Source of the DNA: Alcaligenes faecalis
GTDB taxonomy: Bacteria; Pseudomonadota; Gammaproteobacteria; Burkholderiales; Burkholderiaceae_B
Direction: 5' to 3'
Length of the DNA: 64,000 nt
Assembly: GCF_002443155.1 (NCBI RefSeq)
Contig: NZ_CP023667.1
Coordinates: forward strand, 3,844,001 to 3,908,000
Shown: piece by piece, positions 36,025 through 43,982 of the stretch
How the letters are laid out: each line of letters opens with the position of its first letter
Position numbering within the stretch: position 1 is the first letter of the stretch
Program-made: the position numbers and the translations under genes
The notes under the pieces: generated by a model
The model's database searches: none
Told to the model about the DNA's origin: nothing
What the model saw: only the letters and a program-made list of their open reading frames with translations

Positions 36025-36425
36025 TGAGCGATACCCAACTTCTGCCACCCGGCGCACGCAGCGCTACGGCAGCCGGTCTGACCGAGGCCGCCCGGCGCGG
36101 TGAATTCGCCCTGCAAGTGTGCCCGTCCTGCGGCACGGTGCAGTATCCCGCCAGGGACGTCTGCGGCCATTGCCTGCACACCACGCTGAACTGGAAGCCG
36201 GTGGCGGACACAGGCGTGTTGCGTGCCACCACGACCCTGCATCACAGCAACGAACCCTATTTTCAGGCACGACTGCCCTGGCGTATCGGCACCGTTCAAC
36301 TGGATTGCGGCCCTTTTGCCATCGCCCACTTGCCCGAAGGCGGGCAGGCCGATGAGAAAGTGCGCCTGCGTCTGGAACTGGATGCCGGTGGCGTAGCCGT
36401 GCTGGTGGCGCGCCCTGCGCCTTGA
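36024..36425 (+). CDS. Zn-ribbon OB-fold (DUF35) protein, aldolase partner
   Basis: A 133-residue protein with a rubredoxin-like zinc ribbon C-P-S-C-G-T-V-Q-Y-P and C-G-H-C (residues 33-50), followed by an OB-fold. DUF35 proteins pair with thiolase-like enzymes, as in ChsH2-DUF35/Ltp2 and archaeal thiolase/HMG-CoA synthase complexes, and bridge the CoA substrate. The start at 36024 overlaps the previous stop by one base, supporting a stoichiometric complex. Confidence 0.88.
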   Translation: MSDTQLLPPGARSATAAGLTEAARRGEFALQVCPSCGTVQYPARDVCGHCLHTTLNWKPVADTGVLRATTTLHHSNEPYFQARLPWRIGTVQLDCGPFAIAHLPEGGQADEKVRLRLELDAGGVAVLVARPAP

Positions 36426-36446
36426 ATTTGCCTGGAGACAATCAAG

Positions 36447-37178
36447 ATGACACAAGCTCAATACACCGCCATTGTGACGGGCGGCAGCACCGGTATTGGT
36501 GAAGACATTTGCCGCAAGATGCTGGATCAGGGTTACACCGTGATCAGCATGGCGCGCAATGTATTGCCCTGGACGCACGAGCGTCTGCATTGCGTGCAGG
36601 TGGACTTGCTGGATGCCGTGGCAACCGAGAAAGCCGCCAAAGACATTGCCGAACGTTTTGAAGTGACCCACTTCATCCACAACGCGGGCGTGATCTGGCC
36701 CGCCTTGCTGGACGAGGTCAAGCTGGAAGACTTGCAGGGCCTGACCCAGATTCACCTGGGCGCGGCTTTGCAGATTACTCAGGCAGTGGTTCCTGGCATG
36801 CGCGAGCGCCACTTTGGCCGCATTGTGCTGATGTCCTCGCGTGGTGCGCTGGGTCTGCAAACCCGTACTGCCTATGCCGCTACCAAGGCTGGCATGTTGG
36901 GCATGGCCCGCACCTGGGCGCTGGAACTGGCTGACCAGGGCATTACCGTCAACGTGATTGCCCCCGGCCCCATCACCACCAATATGTTCTACGACGTGGT
37001 TGAAGCCGGTAGCGAGCGCGAAGCCAAGCTGGCTGCTGCGATTCCCGTGAAGCGCCTGGGCCGTGCGGATGACATCAGCCGCGCCACCCTGTTCTTCTCG
37101 GACCCTGAAAACAGCTTCATCACGGGTCAGACCCTGTATGTCTGCGGTGGTGCCAGCGTGGGTACGCTGACGATCTGA
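36447..37178 (+). CDS. Short-chain dehydrogenase/reductase
   Basis: A 243-residue classical SDR with the cofactor motif T-G-G-S-T-G-I-G-E-D-I, N-A-G-V and the catalytic Y-A-A-T-K-A-G-M-L. The last gene before a strong terminator, it shares the operon with the Rieske and aldolase genes. It may oxidise a ring hydroxyl (for example dioxindole to isatin or a dihydrodiol) or handle a side-chain hydroxyl. The substrate is unassigned. Confidence 0.88.
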   Translation: MTQAQYTAIVTGGSTGIGEDICRKMLDQGYTVISMARNVLPWTHERLHCVQVDLLDAVATEKAAKDIAERFEVTHFIHNAGVIWPALLDEVKLEDLQGLTQIHLGAALQITQAVVPGMRERHFGRIVLMSSRGALGLQTRTAYAATKAGMLGMARTWALELADQGITVNVIAPGPITTNMFYDVVEAGSEREAKLAAAIPVKRLGRADDISRATLFFSDPENSFITGQTLYVCGGASVGTLTI

Positions 37179-37253
37179 TCGACGGGCAACGGGACTGCCC
37201 GTGATCGCGCTTTGAGTGCGTTCGGGAACTAGTCCATATGCTTGGCGACATAT

Positions 37254-37284
37254 AAAACCCCCTTGGTTTTCCAAGGGGGTTTTT
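37254..37284 (+). terminator. Strong Rho-independent terminator of the Rieske-aldolase operon
   Basis: AAAACCCCCTTGG (37254-37266), a TTTT loop and CCAAGGGGGTTTT (37271-37283) form a 13-bp perfect stem ending in a T-run, 75 bp after the SDR stop. Confidence 0.93.
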
Positions 37285-37948
37285 GCTTTTGGATGGCACA
37301 ACCCCCTTGATGGACTATCTGTTCCAGCATGTCGGGCGGCGAGTGTCGTTTAAACAAACGGCTGAAGGGACCGTCTTGATTGGTGGCGGCTGGTCAGCGG
37401 TGCCGGGATTTTTTGCTGCCTAAGTTTTTTTCTTTGTCGCAGAGGCCGATTTTGGCTTTTTATCCCCGGTTTTTGGTGTCAAAAGTTGCTGTTTCAGGCT
37501 TGCTCGCATCGCATGGAAGTATGTCCAACACTTGAGAGGCCTGTTCATTTTCGGCTCTCTTTTTGTCACATGAAACACCCGGATCTCAGGGTTTGGCTAT
37601 CGGTCTGGATGCTGCCTGATTGCTAGTCGGCTGATTCTTTATTGCCCTGCTTGAAGCCAATGTTCGCCTGCTCGACATTGCGCCAAGCCAGGACTCACGC
37701 CTGTTCCGGCAGTTTTTATCAGCTCTTGCACAGGACAAGCGAGCTGGTTTGTGACCGTATTTCTTGCTATGTGAGATAGAAACCACGATTCCATGATTTT
37801 GGATGGAATTAAGGGTTTCTTTCTATTTACCTGGATTTGTTCATCTATAAACTATTTAGAACAGAAATATAACAATGCACATCGGTTTTCCGAGGTGCAT
37901 GATGACCCAAAAAACGGGCCTTCGCCGGCCAAAAAGAGTGGAGCTGTA
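37285..37948. other. 664-bp region without a convincing gene
   Basis: I see no supported gene between the terminator and the TRAP small-subunit start at 37949. The stretch is T-rich with several short poly-T and poly-A runs. A 66-codon minus-strand open frame at 37586-37786 lacks any family resemblance. An in-frame upstream ATG at 37793 for the TRAP gene adds 52 low-complexity residues with no ribosome site and is not used. The promoter of the TRAP operon must lie here. Confidence 0.6.
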
Positions 37949-38452
37949 ATGAACGACGATCTGCCAGGAATGGAGCTGGTGCGTTCACGTGGAGTAGTAC
38001 GAGTTGTAGAGACAATTCTGGATACTGCCTGTGTGGTCATCTTGATCCTGATGACAGGGATCACTACCGTGGACGTGATAGGCCGGTATGTTTTCCACGC
38101 CCCGTTGCTGGGCGCCTATGAAGCCAGCGAACTCTTGCTGGGCGTGCTGATTTTTGCGGCCTTGCCGCGTGTCACCTGGCACCAGCAGCACCTGACCGTC
38201 AGTCTGATTGACGCCTGGCTCGGCCCAGTGGCGCGTCGTATCCAGCAATTTGTGATCAATGTGGTCTCTACCGTCATGCTGGCCGTGCTGACTGTGTATC
38301 TGTGGAGTCACGCCAACGAGCTGGCCGACTACGGCGATATGAGCAATGCCTTGCAAGTGCCGATTGCCCCTTTTGCCTACATCATCGCCACCATGACAGG
38401 CATTGCCACCGTGGCTTCCCTGTTCAAGATTTTTAGCTCTCCCCGCCGATAA
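37949..38452 (+). CDS. TRAP transporter small membrane subunit (DctQ type)
   Basis: A 167-residue protein with four hydrophobic segments (the first near V-V-I-L-I-L-M-T-G-I-T-T-V) and the family block V-I-G-R-Y-V-F-H-A-P-L-L-G-A-Y-E-A-S-E. The ATG at 37949 follows GGAGCTGT. It pairs with the large permease 15 bp downstream. The operon lies directly after the Rieske-aldolase unit, so its cargo is probably that pathway's aromatic acid. Confidence 0.9.
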   Translation: MNDDLPGMELVRSRGVVRVVETILDTACVVILILMTGITTVDVIGRYVFHAPLLGAYEASELLLGVLIFAALPRVTWHQQHLTVSLIDAWLGPVARRIQQFVINVVSTVMLAVLTVYLWSHANELADYGDMSNALQVPIAPFAYIIATMTGIATVASLFKIFSSPRR

Positions 38453-38467
38453 AGACGGAGTTTTTTC

Positions 38468-39757
38468 ATGTTGATTTCTATTATCGGACTGGCTGTCCTT
38501 CTGGGTAGCTTATTTCTGGGTTTGCCCATTGCCTGGGGCATGTTGCTGGTTGGGACGCTGGGTTTTGCCTTCTTTACGGGCATGGAAGCGGCCTTGACCA
38601 TGGCGGCACAGACCAGCTACGACACAGCCATGAGCTACAGCTTTACCGTGCTGCCGCTGTTCATTTTGATGGGTAATCTGGTCAATGCCTCGGGCTTGTC
38701 CAAGGACCTGTACAAAGCTGCCCACGCCTTTATTGGTCACCTGCGTGGTGGTCTGGCGATGGCCACGATTGTTGCCTGTGGTGCCTTTAGTGCACTCTGT
38801 GGCTCCAGTATGGCCACCACAGCGGCCATGGGTCGTGTGGCCATGCCCAATATGCGCAAGTACAACTATGACGATCGTCTGGCTACCGGCAGTATTGCGG
38901 CAGGCGGCACCCTGGGCATTCTGATTCCGCCCAGCGTGATGATGGTGGTCTACGGGATCTTGACCGAAACCGACATTGGCAAGCTGTTTGCCGCCGGCTT
39001 CCTGCCCGGCATGATTGCCATGCTGATGTACCTGATCACGGTGATGATCATTACCGCGATCAACCCGAATCTGGGCCGTCCTGGCGAGAAAGCCAGCTGG
39101 CGCGAGCGCTTTGAGGCCACCAAAGGCGTGATGGCCATTACCGTGCTGTTTATCGTCATCATGGGCGGTATTTACGGTGGTGTGTTCACCCCGACAGAAG
39201 CGGCCGGTATTGGTGCGGCAGCGACTTTCCTGCTGACCTTGAAGCGTCGTGGCTGGCAGCCTCGCATGTACCTGACGGTGCTGATTGAAGCTGCTCAAAC
39301 CACGGCCATCATGTTTGCGCTGGTGATTGGTGCACTGGTCTTTACCAACTTCCTGACCGTGGCTGGTTTGCCCAATCAGTTGCTGGGCTTCATCCAGGGT
39401 ATTGATGTCTCGCCCATTGTGGTGATTCTGATTATCTGCGCCATTTACCTGGTTCTGGGTTGCTTCCTGGAAACCATGTCCATGGTCATGCTGACTGTGC
39501 CTATCTTCTACCCGATTGTGGCCTCCCTGGGCTTTGATCTGGTGTGGTTCGGCATCATCGTGGTGGTGGCCGCTGAAATCAGCCTGATCACCCCGCCGCT
39601 GGGTCTGAACATTTTCATGATCAAAAACGTGATGCCCGATGTGCCTTTGGGCACCATTATTCGGGGTGTGACTCCCTTTGTAATGATGGACATCCTGCGT
39701 TTGCTCTTGCTGGTGTTTGTTCCCTGGATTGTTCTGGTCGTTCCGAACAGTATGTAA
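38468..39757 (+). CDS. TRAP transporter large permease (DctM type)
   Basis: A 429-residue inner-membrane permease with about 12 hydrophobic segments. Signature stretches are G-S-S-M-A-T-T-A-A-M-G, A-A-G-G-T-L-G-I-L-I-P-P-S and L-I-T-P-P-L-G-L-N. It uses a sodium or proton gradient to import an organic acid delivered by the periplasmic receptor encoded downstream. Confidence 0.93.
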   Translation: MLISIIGLAVLLGSLFLGLPIAWGMLLVGTLGFAFFTGMEAALTMAAQTSYDTAMSYSFTVLPLFILMGNLVNASGLSKDLYKAAHAFIGHLRGGLAMATIVACGAFSALCGSSMATTAAMGRVAMPNMRKYNYDDRLATGSIAAGGTLGILIPPSVMMVVYGILTETDIGKLFAAGFLPGMIAMLMYLITVMIITAINPNLGRPGEKASWRERFEATKGVMAITVLFIVIMGGIYGGVFTPTEAAGIGAAATFLLTLKRRGWQPRMYLTVLIEAAQTTAIMFALVIGALVFTNFLTVAGLPNQLLGFIQGIDVSPIVVILIICAIYLVLGCFLETMSMVMLTVPIFYPIVASLGFDLVWFGIIVVVAAEISLITPPLGLNIFMIKNVMPDVPLGTIIRGVTPFVMMDILRLLLLVFVPWIVLVVPNSM

Positions 39758-39762
39758 ACCCG

Positions 39763-39871
39763 GCCCGGATGCGCGTGTGATCCGGGCAGCAGTAAAGCCG
39801 CTGGGCAAGCAGGTTCAGGATCTGTTTACCATCCCATCAAGTGGCCAAGACGCCGGGCTGTAGTGGCCCGG
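39763..39871 (+). repeat. Two intercistronic hairpins between TRAP permease and receptor genes
   Basis: Hairpin 1 is GCCCGGAT (39763-39770) with ATCCGGGC (39780-39787). Hairpin 2 is CCGGGC (39853-39858) with GCCCGG (39866-39871), ending 28 bp before the receptor ATG. Neither has a T-run. They probably set a higher mRNA level for the abundant receptor than for the membrane subunits. Confidence 0.55.
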
Positions 39872-39898
39872 CAGCAAAATAATTTACGAGGAGTCGAG

Positions 39899-40936
39899 AT
39901 GCGTGTTTTCAAAAAATTGGCCTTGAGCCTGGGTCTGGCTGCTGCAGCCCTGGCACCGACCATGCCTTCGGTTGCGGCTGAAGTCACCACCCTGCGTTTT
40001 TCCCAATGGATGCCGCCAGGCCACTTTATTGTGACCAATATGTTTGAACCCTGGGCTCAGGAAGTGGAAAAAGCTACCGAAGGCCGCGTGAAGGTGGAGT
40101 TCATCAACGCGCTGGGCAAGCCGCAGGCTCACCTGGATCTGGTGCGTAACGGTATTGCTGATATGGGTATGTCGGTACACAGCTACACGGCTAACCGCTT
40201 CCCGCTGATCGAATTTGCTGAACTGCCTTTCACCACGGATGATGGCGGCGTGAACTCGGTTGCCTACTGGCGCACTTACGAAAAATTCATGATGGGCGCC
40301 AACGAGCACAGGGGCGTGAAACTGCTGGGTATGTGGACCAGCCCTGCCACTGTGATCTTTACCAGCCAGGACAATGTGCAAAGCATTGACGATCTGAAAG
40401 GCAAGAAGCTGCGCTCGCCTAGCCCCTTGTTTGATGCCATCGGTAAAGCGTTGGGTATCGTGACGGTGAACGCGCCTGCATCAGACAGCTACGAAATGCT
40501 GTCGCGTGGCGTGATTGACGGTATGTACTTCCAGTACGACCAATTGGATAACTGGAAACTGGACAAGCTGGTCAAGACCGCGGTGTCCGTGGAAGGTGGC
40601 TTTGGCAAATCCAGCCAGTACATGTTCATGAACGAGCGCAAGTGGAAGAGTCTGTCTGAAGCCGACCGCGCTGCTATCGAAAAAATCAGCGGCGAATGGA
40701 TTGCCAATGACTTCGGTTCCAAGTGGCAAGTGGCTGAGCAACAGGCCATTGAAAAGCACACTGCAGCTGGCTTGAAGACCCTGCGCATTGAAGGTGCAGC
40801 GGCTGATCAGCTGAAAGAGCGTCTGGCCTTTGTTGAAGAAGACTGGATCAAGGCCGCTGACAAGAAGGGCATCGACGGTAAAGCTGCGCTGGCCTACTTC
40901 CGCGAGCAGATCAAAGAGCTGAGCGCTGCCAAGTAA
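39899..40936 (+). CDS. TRAP transporter periplasmic receptor (DctP type)
   Basis: A 345-residue solute-binding protein with a signal peptide (MRVFKKLALSLGLAAAALAP, cleavage after V-A-A near residue 26) and DctP-family features: L-R-F-S-Q-W-M-P-P-G-H, the ligand-arginine region L-K-G-K-K-L-R-S-P-S-P, and a long C-terminal helix. ATG 39899 follows ACGAGGAG. The W and aromatic residues near the start of the mature protein fit an aromatic ligand, but this is only suggestive. Confidence 0.9.
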   Translation: MRVFKKLALSLGLAAAALAPTMPSVAAEVTTLRFSQWMPPGHFIVTNMFEPWAQEVEKATEGRVKVEFINALGKPQAHLDLVRNGIADMGMSVHSYTANRFPLIEFAELPFTTDDGGVNSVAYWRTYEKFMMGANEHRGVKLLGMWTSPATVIFTSQDNVQSIDDLKGKKLRSPSPLFDAIGKALGIVTVNAPASDSYEMLSRGVIDGMYFQYDQLDNWKLDKLVKTAVSVEGGFGKSSQYMFMNERKWKSLSEADRAAIEKISGEWIANDFGSKWQVAEQQAIEKHTAAGLKTLRIEGAAADQLKERLAFVEEDWIKAADKKGIDGKAALAYFREQIKELSAAK

Positions 40937-40966
40937 TCAGCAGCAAGAGACACACTACAGTCTTGG

Positions 40967-41001
40967 CCCCGCTTTCCTTTGGGAGAGCGGGGTTTTTTTT
41001 G
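40967..41001 (+). terminator. Rho-independent terminator of the TRAP operon
   Basis: CCCCGCT (40967-40973) and AGCGGGG (40986-40992), with additional imperfect inner pairing, are followed by a run of eight Ts. It ends 65 bp after the receptor stop. Confidence 0.88.
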
Positions 41002-41079
41002 TTTTTTGGGGGCTTACGTCGTTAGCGCAGCGGATAGGAAGCCGGGTTGCTGCTGTAGTCCTGGTCGACGCTTCTCCCT

Positions 41080-41350
41080 GTAAAACGCCGCTTCCGGCCC
41101 CGACGGGTCTGGCTGGGCTGACCGCTTGCCGGTGCTGCGCACCGGTACCCTGGTCGAGAGAGAGCTACGGGCGCATCCTGAACTCGCCGGGTACTTGGTC
41201 CCCCGGACCAAGTACAAGCGTCCGGCTCAAACAGCAGGATGCTTGTATCCCTACGCTCTCTCTCTCGCCTGCGGCAAGCAGTCTGATTCGCACTGCCAGA
41301 CCCGTCGGGGCCGGAAGCGGCTTGCAGCGGAGCAAGTGCGCAAGTTTTAC
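41080..41350. repeat. Long imperfect palindrome (about 270 bp) between convergent genes
   Basis: The outer 26-bp arms are perfectly complementary: 41088-41113 (starting CCGCTTCCGG) and 41295-41320 (ending CCGGAAGCGG). The centre is GTACTTGGTCC (41191-41201) and GGACCAAGTAC (41205-41215) around CCC. In between, matched blocks include GCTTGCCG, GAGAGAGAGC and GCATCCTG in one arm and their complements in the other. GTAAAAC (41080-41086) and GTTTTAC (41344-41350) extend it. The two centres coincide near 41203, so this is one large dyad and not several unrelated hairpins. No transposase or target duplication is evident. Confidence 0.85.
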
Positions 41351-41354
41351 AGCT

Positions 41355-42743
41355 TCAGGGGGCGGGTGGGGGCGCCCCTGTCTCCAGGTCATAGTACTGA
41401 TGGACGGCATATTCGGTGATCACCGCTTTGCTCCCATAGTATCGGGCCATGGCCTTGGGGTTGAAGTGCATATCGAAGCGATCTCGCGAGCGCAAAGTGG
41501 GTAGAAAGAAATACTTGGGTAGCCTTACGTGATGACGCTGATGCTTGTGGGCATCGGACAAGATCGCGCGCCGCACCTGATCCTGCTCCCAGGTGCCGTG
41601 ATAACTGCGCAACATCAGTCCGCTGGACACCAGCCATAGCGTGCCGCAAGTACCCAGGGTCATCAATAGGCTGCGTTGCATGGGTATGGCGCGCTGCCCT
41701 TGCGCCAATAAATCATGTCCATAAATAGACAGGGCCACCAGCAGATACATCAAGCCGCCATTCAAGGCTCGCTTGGGAATATTGGGTGCCAGAACCAGAA
41801 TGGCATTGGCCAGGAGCGAGGCTCCAATGAGCAGCCTTATCGCCCGGCGTGTTGACTCGGAGGAGGCAGGCCCTGCGGTAAAACGCCAAATCAGCATCAC
41901 CAGGATTACGCCCCAATAACGCAATATCGCGTCCGGGAAACGGCGACTGAAATGCTCCCAAATGCGCCACAACAAAGGCTGGTCGTACCAACGAGCAAAG
42001 GCCTCTGCGCGTACCTGATTGCCCGGTGCCAAGACCAATATGGCTACCCCCAGCCCCATGCACAGCAACCAAAGCAGATGCCATTTGCTCAGCGAACCCG
42101 TGCGCTGAACGTGCCGTAGACCCAGATACGCCAGCAAACACCAGCTGATAATGCCGGTGTTCTCATTGGAGCAACCGGCCAGCACGGCCAGAATGCAGAG
42201 CGCCAGGCCCGTGCCGACGGAGGGTCTGCCTTTTTGCAAATACCAGACAAAGGCCAGTACAAAACCGAAGTTGAACAGGTTAGGCCACAGATAATTTGCC
42301 GCACCCACCAGCCAGAATGTGGTTTGTCCCAGATCGGGATTAACCAGCCAGTACAGCGTGAATACCAGCAGGAGTAAAGATGGGCGCAAAGCCTGTCCCG
42401 CCAGACGCGCTCCTAAGGTGGCTAATATCCAAATCAGGCCAAACAGGGCCGTTGTATTCAGCGTGGCTTTCAGCCAGCCGGGGGCCAGGTTGAGCATGGC
42501 GCTGGAAATCGTGTCTGATACGAGCCGACCACTCCAGTTCAGGTAGTGGGCCTTAATGGATGCCCAGGCAATCCCCTTGTTGGCGTAGTTGAAGTCGTCC
42601 GAAATCATGGGGGTGAGCCAGTAAATGGTCCACGTGGCCATCACAGCCAGCACTGCAAAAAGAATAAAAGCCCAGGCGCCAGAACGGCGGCCGAGCAAGG
42701 GCTGGCTGAATCGAGATTCAGCAAAAGAGAGGGTTGAGCTCAT
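41355..42743 (-). CDS. Multi-pass inner-membrane protein (DUF6056/GtrB-like)
   Basis: A 462-residue protein with about 11 hydrophobic segments. The N-terminal region reads T-P-M-I-S-D-D-F-N-Y-A-N-K-G, then N-W-S-G-R-L-V-S-D, the acidic D-D pair after the first membrane segment that is typical of polyprenyl-phosphate-dependent glycosyltransferases of the GT-C type. It ends with a periplasmic C-terminal domain. The start M-S-S-T-L-S-F at 42743 is used; a longer frame to 42857 adds 38 atypical residues. It may modify a surface polysaccharide. It is convergent with the TRAP operon and unrelated to the catabolic genes. Confidence 0.75.
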   Translation of the reverse strand: MSSTLSFAESRFSQPLLGRRSGAWAFILFAVLAVMATWTIYWLTPMISDDFNYANKGIAWASIKAHYLNWSGRLVSDTISSAMLNLAPGWLKATLNTTALFGLIWILATLGARLAGQALRPSLLLLVFTLYWLVNPDLGQTTFWLVGAANYLWPNLFNFGFVLAFVWYLQKGRPSVGTGLALCILAVLAGCSNENTGIISWCLLAYLGLRHVQRTGSLSKWHLLWLLCMGLGVAILVLAPGNQVRAEAFARWYDQPLLWRIWEHFSRRFPDAILRYWGVILVMLIWRFTAGPASSESTRRAIRLLIGASLLANAILVLAPNIPKRALNGGLMYLLVALSIYGHDLLAQGQRAIPMQRSLLMTLGTCGTLWLVSSGLMLRSYHGTWEQDQVRRAILSDAHKHQRHHVRLPKYFFLPTLRSRDRFDMHFNPKAMARYYGSKAVITEYAVHQYYDLETGAPPPAP

Positions 42744-43063
42744 CGAAATGAAGCGGCGGGTTGGTGGGCAGATCCACGACGACGGTATTACACATCGCTG
42801 GGCGCCCTGGATGTTAGTGCCACGGTGATATCTGTTATTTACCGGGCTGAAAGGCAAGGAAGTATCCCAGATTCGCGTTCAACACAGCGTTTAACGGCCT
42901 TACAGCTCGTCATCCTTTAAATCTAAATCAAATCGGGGTTTTCCCTGCTTTTGCGGCTTCTTGCGCTTATTGGCTAGGCGCTGCGCAAAGTGGATATACC
43001 GGCACAAACGGCACTTCTACCATTGGCTCCATCGTCATACCTAAAAAACAAAAGGAGAAGGAC
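42744..43063. promoter_or_regulatory. Divergent promoter region between the membrane-protein gene and the indole-monooxygenase-like operon
   Basis: There is no gene here. The part near 42915-42945 is AT-rich. TTGCGC (42961-42966) and GCGCAA (42983-42988) form a 6-bp inverted repeat about 80-100 bp before the GTG at 43064. It could be a regulator site, perhaps for the AraC protein encoded at 48320-49297, but this is only a position-based guess. Confidence 0.35.
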
Positions 43064-43960
43064 GTGGGGGACATCAATAAAAAAATAGCAGCCGTTGTAC
43101 TGGGAGCAGGCGCATTGGGCGCCGGTCCGGCCTGTGCCATTGAAGGTAATGGCCTGCCTATTTATCCCGACGGTTTGGAAAATTTCATGAGTGGCGCCCT
43201 GCCACCACCCGGTGTGCATTTGCTGATGTACGGCGGTGCCATGCGCTATGACTCGGTGCGTGACAAGAACGGCGACAAGTTGCCTATTCCTGACTTCAAG
43301 GTCGATGTGGCCATGGTGGCTCCGCGTCTGGTCTGGGTGACGGATCAGCAGGTGTTTGGCGGCCAATTGGCGTTCCACGCTCTGGCCCCGCTGCTGACCG
43401 TCAAGGCACAAGCCGCCGGTCAGTCGCAGCGCCGCAGTGGTCTGGGCGATGTGGTGTTCGGTCCCGCCCTGGGCTTTCACCCCAGCGAAAAAATGCACTA
43501 CGTGCTGGGTGTGGACTTTGTGGCCCCTACCGGCCGCTACAAGGTGACCGACAGTGCCAATCTGGGCCGTAACTACTGGGCCATCCAGCCTGCTGCAGCA
43601 TTTAGCTACGTGCAGCCCAGCGGCATCAACCTGGATTTGAAGATGATGGTGGACTTCAACTTCCGCAACAGTGATACCGAAACCCGCACGGGTAAGGCCA
43701 TTCACGCCGACTACGCCGTGGGTTGGGGCTTTGGTAATGGCCTGGTGCTGGGGGTGGGTGGTTACGCCTATCAACAGATTGAAAGCGACCGTGGCCCGGC
43801 AGCCGGTGACAGCAAGGCACGTTCCTTCGCGATTGGCCCGAGCCTGCGTTACGCCAACGATAAAGGTCTGCTGATTACGGCCAAGTACCAGCAGGATCTG
43901 GGCGTGCGTGGCCGTCCTGAAGGAAAACAATTTTTTGTAAAAGTAGCGGTTCCGTTCTAA
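43064..43960 (+). CDS. Outer-membrane channel of the phenol/MetA (SphA) family
   Basis: A 298-residue beta-barrel protein with a signal peptide (M-G-D-I-N-K-K then a hydrophobic stretch, cleavage near A-C-A-I). The Phenol_MetA_deg-type strand pattern includes G-L-G-D-V-V-F-G-P and V-G-W-G-F-G-N-G, and it ends in V-P-F with the C-terminal Phe needed for barrel insertion. The start is GTG at 43064 after AAGGAGAAGG. These channels take up hydrophobic aromatics such as phenols or indole, fitting the monooxygenase genes downstream. Confidence 0.85.
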   Translation: MGDINKKIAAVVLGAGALGAGPACAIEGNGLPIYPDGLENFMSGALPPPGVHLLMYGGAMRYDSVRDKNGDKLPIPDFKVDVAMVAPRLVWVTDQQVFGGQLAFHALAPLLTVKAQAAGQSQRRSGLGDVVFGPALGFHPSEKMHYVLGVDFVAPTGRYKVTDSANLGRNYWAIQPAAAFSYVQPSGINLDLKMMVDFNFRNSDTETRTGKAIHADYAVGWGFGNGLVLGVGGYAYQQIESDRGPAAGDSKARSFAIGPSLRYANDKGLLITAKYQQDLGVRGRPEGKQFFVKVAVPF

Positions 43961-43982
43961 GGGCCCGCGGCAGGAGAGCGAG

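Noticed and set aside
41126..41419. 97-codon plus-strand open frame
   Set aside because: It lies mostly within the long palindrome and shows no domain; the open frame is a by-product of repeat composition.
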